A stretch of DNA of 40,816 nt from Burkholderiaceae bacterium (GTDB taxonomy: Bacteria; Pseudomonadota; Gammaproteobacteria; Burkholderiales; Burkholderiaceae_C), in contig JAEUOY010000038.1 in the NCBI GenBank assembly GCA_016790515.1, forward strand, positions 1 through 40,816, written 5' to 3'. How positions within the stretch are numbered: position 1 is the stretch's first letter; each line of letters starts with the position of its first letter. The notes under the pieces are model-generated. The model was not told the origin of the DNA. It did not search any database and saw nothing but the letters and a program-made list of their open reading frames with translations. Position numbers and translations under genes: made by a program. Below are positions 9,025-18,058 of this stretch, in pieces.

Positions 9025-9948
9025 ATGAAACTACACTATTTTGTCGATCCCGAGGGAAACTTTGGTGATGACCTCAACCCGTGGCTTTGGCCGCGTCTGC
9101 TGCCGCGCCTGCTGGACGATAATGCAGAAGAACTACTGGTCGGCATTGGGACCCTGATCAATCATCGATTGCCGACCTCCCCTATCAAGCACGTGGTCGG
9201 CAGCGGTGTCGGATATGGACAACTTCCCGAGGATATGCGCAGGTTCAGATTTCATGCCGTTCGCGGATTCGAGAGTGCAAAGGCTCTGGGGCTCGGCAAG
9301 GAACATGTCATTACCGACGCCGCGGTTTTGATACGGACGGCAAACCTGCCTCCGGTCGCGGGCTCCCGGTCGAGGACAGCGCTCATGTTGACTGGCCGAA
9401 GCCTGCAGAACTTCGACTGGGAGCGGGTCTGCGAGCGGGCCGGAGTCGCTTTCATAAGCTGTCACTGGAGCGTGGACCGTGTGCTTTCCGAAATTCTCCG
9501 CTGTGATACCCTCCTCACAGAAGCCATGCACGGCGCCATCGTGGCCGATGCATTGCGCGTGCCGTGGGTTCCAGTAACCTGCAGCACGCAAGTATTGGAT
9601 TTCAAATGGCGAGACTGGCTCTCCAGTCTGCACCTGGCATACGAGCCAAGCCGGGTGACGCCACTCTTTGAAGCGAACCGAAGAGTCTCCGGGATCGATC
9701 GGGCCAAGAGTGCGGTCAAGCGCGGGATGCGCGGACTCGGCATTTGGCAGAGCCAATGGAGCGCACCCCTTCCAAGGGATTCATCGGCAATCGAAATTGA
9801 TCAGGCCGTCGATCAAATCAGGGCCGCGACACGAAGAAGGCCGTACCTCAGCGACGAGAATCTGCTGCAGTCCCACACGAGGCGCTACCTGGAATTAATC
9901 GAACGCATCAGCGCTGCGAGAACAGATTCAGAGCTCGCTGGTCGATAG
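9025..9948 (+). CDS. Polysaccharide pyruvyl transferase family protein (ExoV/CsaB-like)
   Basis: A 307-residue soluble protein. GNFGDDLNPW (11-20) at the N-terminus, VGIGTLI (39-45), VVGSGVGYG (57-65), AVRGFESAKALGL (78-90) and LTEAMHGAIVADALRVPWV later are the hallmark order of the PS_pyruv_trans family (PF04230). These enzymes transfer pyruvate from phosphoenolpyruvate to a sugar to form a ketal, adding negative charge to EPS; ExoV of succinoglycan is the closest pattern I recall. ATG 9025 is preceded by AAGG at 7 bases. The long gaps on both sides mean it is probably transcribed on its own. Base composition is visibly less GC-rich than the genes beyond 25 kb. Confidence 0.85.
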   Translation: MKLHYFVDPEGNFGDDLNPWLWPRLLPRLLDDNAEELLVGIGTLINHRLPTSPIKHVVGSGVGYGQLPEDMRRFRFHAVRGFESAKALGLGKEHVITDAAVLIRTANLPPVAGSRSRTALMLTGRSLQNFDWERVCERAGVAFISCHWSVDRVLSEILRCDTLLTEAMHGAIVADALRVPWVPVTCSTQVLDFKWRDWLSSLHLAYEPSRVTPLFEANRRVSGIDRAKSAVKRGMRGLGIWQSQWSAPLPRDSSAIEIDQAVDQIRAATRRRPYLSDENLLQSHTRRYLELIERISAARTDSELAGR

Positions 9949-10238
9949 CCGGTCTCGTTTCCTCGATGTCGGCTGATCGAAGAGATATAACGCTCGGGCG
10001 AAGTTCGATGCTTTCACGCAGTGAATACATCTGGTGACTGACTGCAGCGCGGATCGGGTGCGCTCGGTCGCGCGATGATCGGTTGACGAACTACGGTACT
10101 ATTGGAACCATGCAGCCAAGTAGGTCGAACTTGCACAGCCATCGAGGCTCGATCGCCTGCGGCCGATTCGGCCTGTCTCCTTGATAATCTCGACCGCAAA
10201 TGTCCAGCGCTTGGCACCCATCTCAAGAGGCTGTACCC

Positions 10239-11747
10239 GTGCCCATGCCGCATTTTCGGCGGGTGGGTGACGATCTATATTTCCTGTCGTCCACGAGACC
10301 GGCGTATCGGTTGAGTGCCGAAGAGGGTGAAGTACTCGCTCGAATGGACGGCAAGCTCACCGTATCGGATATCGGGCGCGCCTGCGGCGATGTAACGGGG
10401 ATCGTTGAACGTCTCGTCGGTGCCGGCCTTGTCGTCTTGGCGCCGCGAAACCTCACCGTACCGTCCGGGGCGCCGCGGCTGTTGGTCATCGAACCGCATA
10501 TGGATGATGCGGCACTCAGCGTCGGGGGCAGCCTGTTGCACCGGATCGGGCGCTGCAACATCTCCATTCTCGCGGTGGTGCGCGAATCCAACTACACCAG
10601 CTATATTCGGCTTCGGCGCGACTACCTTGACATCGGGCATATCACCAAACTGCGACATGCGGAGTCCGAACTCGCTGCGCGCATTTTGGGCGCGGACTTC
10701 CGTTGCCTGGACTGGGCGGACGCACCGAACCGCCTTCTCCCCGGCGAGCACTGGACGGTCGATGCACTTCCGGAGATTGGCCGGGCGACCGAGGCGTTCA
10801 TTCATGGTCCAATCTACCCCGACGACGTCGTTCAACTGGCCGCCGAGCTCGAGGCCGTGGTTTCCGATGTCGCGCCCGATGAGTTGTGGGTGCCGCTTGC
10901 AGTTGGTGACCACATCGACCACCGCCTGACACACGAGGCTGCGCTGCTGATATGGCCAATGCTCCGTTCCTCGAGGCCGGGGTTGAAACTGTGCTTCTAT
11001 GAGGACGTGCCCTATGCGAGCGAAGCCAATGTTGGCGAAGCGCTGACCCGGCTGAAATCGCGAGGCCTTCTGCTTCATCGAATCTGCGAGCCTATTGCGG
11101 ACACCTACTCGCGAAAACTCGACGCCGTGGGTACCTACGCTTCTCAGTTCAAGCGTGACGTGATTCAGGAGCGAATACGCACATCGGCCACCCGTGCCGC
11201 TTCCGGTGAAAATACCGCGCTTTGCGAGGTGCGGTACGAAGTCGTAGGGCCGGCAGGCGAAGGCCGATGCCTATCGAGCGCAAATGCTGCGCTACGGCCA
11301 AACATGCATGCAAGTGTCGAACGATTCGCGCGAACCAATGTCAGAGCAAGTGCACTCTCGGTGATCGTGTTGCCTTCCGGACACTTGGGCGAATGGCCGA
11401 AGGATTTGGCCGCACTGAGAGCCGCTTTTTCGTGTACAACGATCACGATCTTGATCGCGCGAAACGTGGTGTGGCAGCTGGCTGGGCGCGGCGGGGGTGT
11501 CACGCCAGTCGTTGTACAGCCCCTGCCTGCGTCGACAGCCGGATTGATTCTGCGACTGGCCTGGGAGGTCCTACGCCACCCCGCAAGGCCGCGTGTTTGG
11601 GTGCACTGGAGCGCGGTTGTCGAAGGCCGCAGCTTCAAATCGACAGTGATTCGAAAGCTCCTCTCGCTGGGCCAGTCGATACAGGTTCGCACGCTCGTGG
11701 ATTTCACGGCGGCAATCCCGGCGCGCGCCGAAGCCATGCGGGATTAA
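10239..11747 (+). CDS. PIG-L/LmbE-family deacetylase with extra N-terminal and C-terminal domains
   Basis: A 502-residue protein. The core (about 75-300) is a PIG-L zinc-dependent N-acetyl deacetylase: PHMDDAALSVGG gives His87, Asp89 and Asp90 and VGDHIDHR gives a second metal/active-site group (224-228). These remove acetyl groups from GlcNAc-type sugars. Residues about 1-70 resemble a PqqD-like or winged-helix peptide-binding module (YRLSAEEGEVLARMDGKLTV followed later by VERLVGAGLVVL). The last 170 or so residues (from about 330) are not recognised. GTG 10239 is chosen over ATG 10200 because AAGAGG (10225-10230) sits 8 bases upstream; ATG 10245 is also possible. The position suggests EPS sugar deacetylation. 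The N-terminal domain call is inference from pattern. Confidence 0.75.
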   Translation: MPMPHFRRVGDDLYFLSSTRPAYRLSAEEGEVLARMDGKLTVSDIGRACGDVTGIVERLVGAGLVVLAPRNLTVPSGAPRLLVIEPHMDDAALSVGGSLLHRIGRCNISILAVVRESNYTSYIRLRRDYLDIGHITKLRHAESELAARILGADFRCLDWADAPNRLLPGEHWTVDALPEIGRATEAFIHGPIYPDDVVQLAAELEAVVSDVAPDELWVPLAVGDHIDHRLTHEAALLIWPMLRSSRPGLKLCFYEDVPYASEANVGEALTRLKSRGLLLHRICEPIADTYSRKLDAVGTYASQFKRDVIQERIRTSATRAASGENTALCEVRYEVVGPAGEGRCLSSANAALRPNMHASVERFARTNVRASALSVIVLPSGHLGEWPKDLAALRAAFSCTTITILIARNVVWQLAGRGGGVTPVVVQPLPASTAGLILRLAWEVLRHPARPRVWVHWSAVVEGRSFKSTVIRKLLSLGQSIQVRTLVDFTAAIPARAEAMRD

Positions 11748-11906
11748 TTGCCTCCAAGCGTAGGTAGGGGCAGCGATTGCGAATTTCCCGCTCGATGCAG
11801 GCTGTGCGCGTTCTTCGAGACGTTCGCGGACCTCGCCGATGCGTGCTGTTCTGTCGCGCCGCCGCACTGGCGCACCGTTAGGATTCGAGAAAAAAGAGGA
11901 ATATCG

Positions 11907-12785
11907 ATGCCGCAACGCACCGGGTGGGATTGCGCTGTCATTGCGAGCAGGGCGTGGATACGGTTTGCACCACTATCGCTGGGAAAGTGGTGGTTGTGGA
12001 CGCGCGTGCACGAGCACTACCGTGACTTCACCTGCAGGACGATATTCGGCGCCAAGGTGACCGGCAACACCAAGGATCTGATACAGAGGCACCTCTATTA
12101 CTTCGGCGTTTGGGAGCCCCATATCACTCGTATGGTCGTCGACCTGCTTCGGCCGGGCGATGTATTCGTGGATGTCGGTGCGAATATTGGCTACTACACC
12201 CTGCTGGCTTCTCGAATTGTCGGTCCCACCGGCAAAGTGGTTGCCGTCGAGGCGGCACCGTGGATCCATGCAGTTCTAGAGCGACACGTGGCGCTCAATG
12301 GACTTGGCAACGTCCGCACGGTCAATAGGGCCGCCACCGACAAGACCGGAACGTTATCGCTCTACAAGGCTGACGACAGCAATGTGGGCTCGACGTCTTT
12401 GATTCGAAAAGTTGGCGAAGCCGTTGAGGTCGAAGGAGCCCCGCTGGCGACCCTGTTGGACGATGACGAAATAGCCCGCGTCAAACTCCTGAAGATCGAC
12501 GTGGAGGGCGCCGAACTGCAAGTCCTTGCCGGACTCACATCGTTGTTGCCGCGCATGCGACCGGACGCTGCGCTGCTGATCGAGGTTCAGGGAGCCAACG
12601 CCGTTGTGGAAGGAGTATTCTCGCTGATGCGGCGCCACGGCTTTCTGGCGTACCAATTGCGCAACGTGTACTCACCGGGTGTCTACATGGCGAACGAACC
12701 GCGCATGTCCCCGGTCAGAATATCGCACCCGAACGGGTTCAACGGCGACCTGCTGTTCACACGTGTGGCACTGGACGGGACATGA
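11907..12785 (+). CDS. FkbM-family SAM-dependent methyltransferase
   Basis: A 292-residue protein. FVDVGANIGYYTLLAS (87-102) is the SAM-binding motif I of FkbM methyltransferases, with the acidic end of the next strand in VAVEAAP, and KIDVEGAELQVLAG is the family's diagnostic second motif. It probably O-methylates a sugar hydroxyl of the EPS repeat unit. ATG 11907 is well supported by AGAGGA (11895-11900) 6 bases upstream in an A-rich leader; the frame open from 11748 adds residues without family character. It lies 159 bp downstream of the deacetylase gene. Confidence 0.85.
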   Translation: MPQRTGWDCAVIASRAWIRFAPLSLGKWWLWTRVHEHYRDFTCRTIFGAKVTGNTKDLIQRHLYYFGVWEPHITRMVVDLLRPGDVFVDVGANIGYYTLLASRIVGPTGKVVAVEAAPWIHAVLERHVALNGLGNVRTVNRAATDKTGTLSLYKADDSNVGSTSLIRKVGEAVEVEGAPLATLLDDDEIARVKLLKIDVEGAELQVLAGLTSLLPRMRPDAALLIEVQGANAVVEGVFSLMRRHGFLAYQLRNVYSPGVYMANEPRMSPVRISHPNGFNGDLLFTRVALDGT

Positions 12786-13289
12786 GCGCCGGTCGACCCC
12801 GCCGCAGTCACAGGCTGAGTCCGCGGCCGATGATGGGGTCATCCGTGGGCCAGTGCCATGGCCGTGCGCGCAGCACCGGCCAAGCGTGTCGTAGCAGTCC
12901 TGCTGCGTAGCGCGCCAGATCCCTGGTCGCCCGAATTCGACACGTTCAGCCCGATTTCCCCGTCGCCAGCGACTGCGCTTTGCGGAATCAAGAACTTGGT
13001 GAACCGATCCCTATCGGGCCTCAGTCCTGCAACGCGCACCAACTGCAATAACCCGGAAGTCAGGCATCGGCGCGAACTCTGGTGCCGTTCAACTGGATGA
13101 AGTCGTGAGTGATGGAATGGGTCAAAGTTCCGTACATGGCGTCGGCGGCTCATATCGGCCGGTTGAATGCCGTGCCCTGCGCACATTTCTGAAACGCAAG
13201 CCTGCTGTACAACGAAGGGCAGATCGATTCCATTGACCCAGCGAAAGCGCAGCTGCGGGCTGCCCGCGGCGAATACCGCTCCAGCGAGA
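12786..13289. other. Non-coding stretch between convergent genes
   Basis: About 500 bases between the 3' ends of the FkbM gene and the GT2 gene. A minus-strand frame (12839-13324) is open for 161 codons but overlaps the end of the GT2 gene and has no recognisable motif or ribosome site. I see no clear terminator hairpin with a T-tract. It may be a decayed gene. Confidence 0.45.
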
Positions 13290-14237
13290 CTAGACTCGTC
13301 GGAACAGCAGTTCGCGCAATGCACTGTTGCGCACTATGTGGCCGATGACCAGCGGTAACACTGAAAGCTTGAGCCGTTTGAGCATTGACAAGCCATTGCC
13401 GAGGTATGCACGCCGGTTGTCGTCCAACAGCGCCTTGACCTCTGTGAGGTTGTCGTCATCCATGGAGACCGAACGCAACAGATGGCTGCGGTAGTTGATT
13501 TCGTCGAGCAGGCGTCGCGCCAGATGGTCGCTACCCCAAGCTGCGCCGGAAAAAAGGTTCACGCCCTCGCCGCAGTTGGCCGTGATCGCCGACGTGAACG
13601 TGATGGACCGGGCACTGGGAAGCAGGGACAGCCACATGAGGTAGTCTTCGCCCGCGAACTTGAAATCCTCTGCGAAGCGGTTGTTCCGGGCGCGGCTGAA
13701 CCGGTAGACCACCGAGGTCGTACCGATCACGTTCCTGCAGGTGATCTGTCGCACCATATTCCCCTCATACCGGTGCACGAACGGCGCGACGATCAGTTCA
13801 TGCTGATCGGCCGTGAGGTACCCAGCCCGCTCGAACGCCCCGACCGACTGTCCGATATGAGTGAAGTTTGAGAAGTGGAAGTCAGACCCTGTCTCCAGGC
13901 CAGCGATCGACCATTCCAGGTGATTCGGCAGCCAGACGTCGTCCGGATCCAGGAAAGCAACATACTCCGTGTGCGGCGGAACACGATCGAGACCGGCGTT
14001 GCGCGCGCTCGACACTCCGCCGTTACGCCGTTCAATCAATTCGAGTACCGCATGGACCCGATCCCCGGGGTCGAGGCTGGCGATATCGAACTTGGCCGGA
14101 CGAGGTGAGCCGTCGTCGACAACGATCACTCGCTGGATCATGTCGACGACGGTTTGTCTCGAGACACTCTGCAAGGCCGTCGCCAGCAATCCCGGCCGGC
14201 GCTGAAAATACGGAATGACGACGGCGATGGAACTCAT
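13290..14237 (-). CDS. Family 2 glycosyltransferase
   Basis: A 315-residue GT-A glycosyltransferase: IAVVIPYFQRR at the N-terminus, VDDGS (40-44), NGGVSSARNAGLD, the metal-binding FLDPDDVW (95-102), and FAGEDYLMWLSLL later as the acidic ED motif. Cytoplasmic, and probably part of EPS assembly. ATG 14237 is used; a TTG two codons upstream is the alternative and no strong ribosome site is seen. It is the last gene of the minus-strand run that begins at 25092, 52 bp after the TPR gene. Confidence 0.87.
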   Translation of the reverse strand: MSSIAVVIPYFQRRPGLLATALQSVSRQTVVDMIQRVIVVDDGSPRPAKFDIASLDPGDRVHAVLELIERRNGGVSSARNAGLDRVPPHTEYVAFLDPDDVWLPNHLEWSIAGLETGSDFHFSNFTHIGQSVGAFERAGYLTADQHELIVAPFVHRYEGNMVRQITCRNVIGTTSVVYRFSRARNNRFAEDFKFAGEDYLMWLSLLPSARSITFTSAITANCGEGVNLFSGAAWGSDHLARRLLDEINYRSHLLRSVSMDDDNLTEVKALLDDNRRAYLGNGLSMLKRLKLSVLPLVIGHIVRNSALRELLFRRV

Positions 14238-14289
14238 CGGCAATCGAAATCAAGTATGTGGCCATTGCCGGTGCCGCGGCAAAGGTCTT

Positions 14290-14982
14290 TCATCCGCCGG
14301 GCTCGGCCCATTTGTTGGCCGCCTTGAGCTTGTCGGCCAGCTCAGTGCGGCCGTAGCCCAACGCAATGGCTTTGTGAGCCTGTACGAGAGCACTTTCGAA
14401 TTCGCCGATCTCAAAGTAGACCAGCCCAAGATTGTAATTCGAAAGTGGGTTGTCCTTCGCGAATCCCTCGGCGGTCTTGAGCTGCTGTACCGCTGCCGCC
14501 TGTTGGCCTTTCTTGGCAAGGTACAAGGCATAAAGCGCTCGCACCACAGTGTCATCGGGGACAAATGTCGTGGCGCGGCGGAAATAGCAGTCGATCGTAT
14601 ACGTTGACGAAGGTGGCTGGTCGGATTTGTGGCGCTCACCCAGTCTGACCATAGAAATCAATGCACGATGGTGATTCGGAAAGACTGCGAGCGTATATGA
14701 TATATCGCCCGCAATGTTGTGCAGCGTGGAATTGACGGGACGGGTCAGGCTCTCGATGCCAGGGGTGAAATGCGCGGTTTCAACCAACTGCTTGTCGTGC
14801 TGGCTCGCGACACGGTAGTCCCAGGGCCCAAAGTGATTCCTGAAGGGATTTCCACACGCCGAATCAGACGTCGACTGGGCGATGCTCTGCCCTTGGAGGG
14901 CGAAGCAGAGGCTCAGCATCACGCAGCCACGCGGCAGAATTCGGGATATCAAGGCATTCGGATACCGACGGTTGACTGGCAT
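14290..14982 (-). CDS. Exported tetratricopeptide-repeat protein of EPS clusters
   Basis: A 230-residue protein. Residues 1 to about 35 form a signal peptide (basic start, hydrophobic stretch CVMLSLCFALQG, then a likely cleavage near IAQS). The mature start has GPWDYRVAS, ETAHFTPGIE, GDISYTLAVFPNHHRALISM, a pattern I recognise from TPR proteins beside EPS/PEP-CTERM genes. The second half holds TPR helices (residues about 140-220: ALYLAKKGQQAAAVQQL, YNLGLVYFEIGEFESALVQA). It is periplasmic and probably a protein-interaction scaffold. ATG 14982 is supported by AAGGGAG (14987-14993) 4 bases upstream; the open frame to 15063 overlaps the previous gene. Exact role unknown. Confidence 0.78.
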   Translation of the reverse strand: MPVNRRYPNALISRILPRGCVMLSLCFALQGQSIAQSTSDSACGNPFRNHFGPWDYRVASQHDKQLVETAHFTPGIESLTRPVNSTLHNIAGDISYTLAVFPNHHRALISMVRLGERHKSDQPPSSTYTIDCYFRRATTFVPDDTVVRALYALYLAKKGQQAAAVQQLKTAEGFAKDNPLSNYNLGLVYFEIGEFESALVQAHKAIALGYGRTELADKLKAANKWAEPGG

Positions 14983-15028
14983 ACGACTCCCTTCTGTCAG
15001 CAGCGATGGCTGGGCGCCAGCTCTGGAT

Positions 15029-16135
15029 CTATCCGACTTTGAGTCCCGAGTCCTGACCGGCAACGGACGGGGCTGCGACGGAATCGGAAGGTGCCGAGGC
15101 CATCTGCCTGATCTTTTTCAGCCACGGCCACCGAAAGCTGGTGAGATGGTGAAGGGTGCGCTTTTTTTCGGTCCAGCGTGAATGCCACTCCATGAAGCGG
15201 CCGAAGTATTCCAACCGATTCGTCCTGGCATCCTCGAAGAGCGTCCGAAGGCTTGCCAGATGCAGCAGGAACGCCGGCGACAGCGACTTGTCGACGGATT
15301 CGTCGTAGGTGGTCTTGAGCACGACGAGCGTCCCGGCGCGTGTCAGGCAGAGATTGGAAGCAACGGTGCGGCCGTCGAGCCGGTATTCATAGACCAGCGC
15401 TTCGCCTCGGGACGCTGCCTGCTCCAGCAGTTGCCTGTAGAAGCGCCCCTGGTCGTTGTCGGGATGGATTGCCGTGCCTTGTCCGGCCTTCCAGCCAGCA
15501 GACTCCAGCTGGCCGTACCGTTCGAGCGCGGGCACCATGTCGGCGGCCGCCGTGAAGCTGAGCAACTCGCCGGCGACTCCCTCCGAAGACAACTTGTTCT
15601 GCTGCTTGCGCATGTTGCTGCGCAGGTTCTTGCCGCGCTGTGCCCAGTAGGCGTCGAAGGTCCCTTCGATATCGATCCAGCCGGTCTCGATGTAGTCCGT
15701 CCAGAGGCAATCCGGGCCATCGGGCTCGCGGGGCGCATGGGCCGGGTCGACCTGGGTGATCGACAGCACGAGGCTCGCGCCCAGCGGCCCCCGCAGCAGT
15801 TGCCTCGCCAGATCGGGCAGCGACAGGCCCGGCTCCGCGACCCACGCGCCCAGCGGCACCTGCGACGGTTGCACGGTCTGCCACCGCCCATACCCGCAGC
15901 GCTGCAGCAGGAACATCGCACGCACCTTGCCGGCGTCACGTCCCACCAGCAGGCGTTCGTCACCACGGCCGAACACACGCAGTGCGCTGCCCAGCGCGTA
16001 GGTGTCGAGGAATGGCAGGTTCGATCGAAGGGAGTTCAACCGGTTCCACTCCGCGCAGACGGCCGGGTCAGCGAACGAAGGGCTGGCAGCAAGGTTTTGC
16101 CAGGTGAGTGAGGTGACGGTCATGGCGCGGGACAT
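15029..16135 (-). CDS. CelD/FemAB-like GNAT acyltransferase
   Basis: A 368-residue soluble protein with the Acetyltransf_6 (CelD/BcsL) pattern: RGKNLRSNMRKQQNKL in the middle, a GWKAGQGTAI segment, ALVYEYRLDGRTVASNLCL, and the family's terminal LKTTYDES...SPAFLLHL block. Related proteins in exosortase A clusters are called FemAB-like, and FemAB proteins transfer aminoacyl groups. Start options are ATG 16135 (used), ATG 16123 and GTG 16174; none has a convincing ribosome site. It lies 102 bp after the fused hydrolase and 46 bp before the TPR gene. It may acylate, or possibly aminoacylate, the glycan or the NRPS product; the donor cannot be read from sequence. Confidence 0.75.
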   Translation of the reverse strand: MSRAMTVTSLTWQNLAASPSFADPAVCAEWNRLNSLRSNLPFLDTYALGSALRVFGRGDERLLVGRDAGKVRAMFLLQRCGYGRWQTVQPSQVPLGAWVAEPGLSLPDLARQLLRGPLGASLVLSITQVDPAHAPREPDGPDCLWTDYIETGWIDIEGTFDAYWAQRGKNLRSNMRKQQNKLSSEGVAGELLSFTAAADMVPALERYGQLESAGWKAGQGTAIHPDNDQGRFYRQLLEQAASRGEALVYEYRLDGRTVASNLCLTRAGTLVVLKTTYDESVDKSLSPAFLLHLASLRTLFEDARTNRLEYFGRFMEWHSRWTEKKRTLHHLTSFRWPWLKKIRQMASAPSDSVAAPSVAGQDSGLKVG

Positions 16136-16237
16136 GTAGGGGTCGGGAGCCTCGCCCGTTGTCGGCACGGGCACGAAGTTTGAGCCAGTTCTCGCAAGCT
16201 TGGAACCAGGCGAAAGATCCGACCCATTGTCACGGTA

Positions 16238-18013
16238 CTAGGGCAGCGAGCCCAGCCATTGGATCGTGATCGAATTCATCGCACGCTGGTCGGCCGAGGC
16301 GGAAAGCGTGTGGTCCGCGTCGGGAAGGTCGACCCGGCTGAGGCCGCGACGTTCGAACAGGCCGTGCCAGTCGGGGCTGGCGGCTGCAAACTCGAGGAAC
16401 TCCTTGGCGGTGTAGTCGTCGCCGCTCAGTGCCAGCAGCAGGCTGCCGTCGAACTTGCGCCACGCGTCGGCCATGCGGGCCTGAAAGGGCAGCGGGCCCG
16501 ACGAGCCCGGTTTCTGCCGTGCCTTGAGCAGGTTGCTCCACAGCCCCCGTACAGCCTGGCCAGCGACTCGGCCACTGAGCAGCTTGAGCCAGAAGCCGCG
16601 TTGCCGCAGCCGCTGCGCGTAGTAGTGCTTGACCTGGGTACGCGCCAGGCTGGCTTCGGACCGCACCCAGGGGTTGAGCAGGCAGAGCCCTCTCACACGG
16701 GTGTCGGGATGCGCGTGCGCATACAGCAGGGCCGCCGACGCGGCGTCACACAGGCCCCACAGCGCGATGCGCTGCACCTGTGGCACCTGGCGGCACAGCG
16801 CATCCGACGCTGCCTTGACGTCGGGGGTGATCTGCTCGAACTGACGCAGAGCCCCCGAGCTGTCACCCATGCCGCGTGAATCGAAACGCAGCACCGGATG
16901 GCCGGCGGCCGCCAAGGCGCGCGCCAGGCTCACGAACTGGCGATGGCTGCCGGCGCGGTACTGCGGGCCGCCGACGATCACCACGACGCCGGTGCCCAGG
17001 GCGCCGCACGGGGCGTCGTGAGGCGGTCGATGCAGGATGCCGACCAGCGCCTCGCCCTCGCAGTCGAAAGCGAACGCCTCCTCGTGCGGGCCGACGCCAT
17101 CGTTGTCGGCTGCGCTGTCCTGGCGCTCTGTGCTCGTCGGCAGGGGCGGACCGGCGGTTTCGGCCTCGGCAAGGGCCTTGCACGTGAGGGCCAGCAACTC
17201 GGGCGCGTCCTCGATTTCGGTGGTCTGCCAGAACGACGGGCCGCGCACGGCGTCGGCGCGAACCGACCAGCCGGCGTCGCGCCAGACCGACGCGCCGTTG
17301 GCACCCACCGGCGACAGCGACGGGGTCGCGCCAGCAGACACCTCGAACCACAGCAGCCGACCCGGCGGAGTGGAGGCGCGCGGCGGGCGCAAGGACGCCC
17401 GCTCCAAGCCCTGGCACAGCGCCGAGGACAGCGTGTAGCCGGCCACTTCGACACTGCGGCCGCTGGCTATGTCCGCGCGCAGCTGTTCCATCGCGCCCTT
17501 GACCTGGCCGTTGAGCAGTTCTCCCGCTGCCTTCAGGCGCAGAAACTGCTGCAAGCCGAGCTTGCCGGCAGAGAACGGTTGCCAGAAGACGAGATTGCAG
17601 GTGTCGCCCACCCTGCTGGCGGCCTCGGCCGCCAGCAGGCACCCGGTGCGCAAGCCCCAGATCCACAGGGGCAGCGCCGGCTTGTCGGAGGCCACAGCGT
17701 GGCGCCCGCGCAACCACTGGCAGCCGAAGACGACGTCCTCGACCCAGTGTTCCCAGGTGGCGTCGCCGAAGTCGCCGGCGCTGTCGCCACAGCCCAGCAG
17801 ATCGATCTGCAGTACCGCGTAGCCTTTCTCCGCCAGCGCTCGCGACTGCATCGCGGCCATGCGCCGTGACTTGTTCATCTCCTCGGCGAAGGGATGCACG
17901 TAGACGACGAGGCCGCGCATCGCGCCGCCCCGTGGCCAGTGGTGCATGGCGAAGCGCTGACCGAGTGGTCCGGCGTGCGATGTCAGGAAGAGAGGTTCGA
18001 AGCCTGCTGTCAC
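16238..18013 (-). CDS. Fused exosortase-A-associated hydrolases 2 and 1
   Basis: A 591-residue protein made of two alpha/beta-hydrolases. Residues 1 to about 275 match exosortase A system-associated hydrolase 2 (TIGR03101 as I recall it): VHPFAEEMNKSRRM (39-52), QIDLLGCGDSAGDFGDA (69-85), PSFWQTTEIED (259-269). After an acidic, Ser/Thr-rich linker (about 285-310), residues 310-591 match hydrolase 1 (TIGR03100): VGGPQYRAGSHRQF (347-360), FDSRGMGDSSG (377-387), LWGLCDAASAAL (418-429) and DADHTLS (565-571). At the nucleophile elbow the first domain has GLRTG, without Ser, and the second GLCDA, with Cys. So the second may use a Cys, and the first may be non-catalytic. These are normally two adjacent genes; a fusion is unusual. 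It lies 45 bp after the carrier-protein gene. Confidence 0.9.
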   Translation of the reverse strand: MTAGFEPLFLTSHAGPLGQRFAMHHWPRGGAMRGLVVYVHPFAEEMNKSRRMAAMQSRALAEKGYAVLQIDLLGCGDSAGDFGDATWEHWVEDVVFGCQWLRGRHAVASDKPALPLWIWGLRTGCLLAAEAASRVGDTCNLVFWQPFSAGKLGLQQFLRLKAAGELLNGQVKGAMEQLRADIASGRSVEVAGYTLSSALCQGLERASLRPPRASTPPGRLLWFEVSAGATPSLSPVGANGASVWRDAGWSVRADAVRGPSFWQTTEIEDAPELLALTCKALAEAETAGPPLPTSTERQDSAADNDGVGPHEEAFAFDCEGEALVGILHRPPHDAPCGALGTGVVVIVGGPQYRAGSHRQFVSLARALAAAGHPVLRFDSRGMGDSSGALRQFEQITPDVKAASDALCRQVPQVQRIALWGLCDAASAALLYAHAHPDTRVRGLCLLNPWVRSEASLARTQVKHYYAQRLRQRGFWLKLLSGRVAGQAVRGLWSNLLKARQKPGSSGPLPFQARMADAWRKFDGSLLLALSGDDYTAKEFLEFAAASPDWHGLFERRGLSRVDLPDADHTLSASADQRAMNSITIQWLGSLP

Positions 18014-18058
18014 GGGCGATGTCGATCGGCCTCGGTGCGCCGGGGCGGCAGTGTCGAC

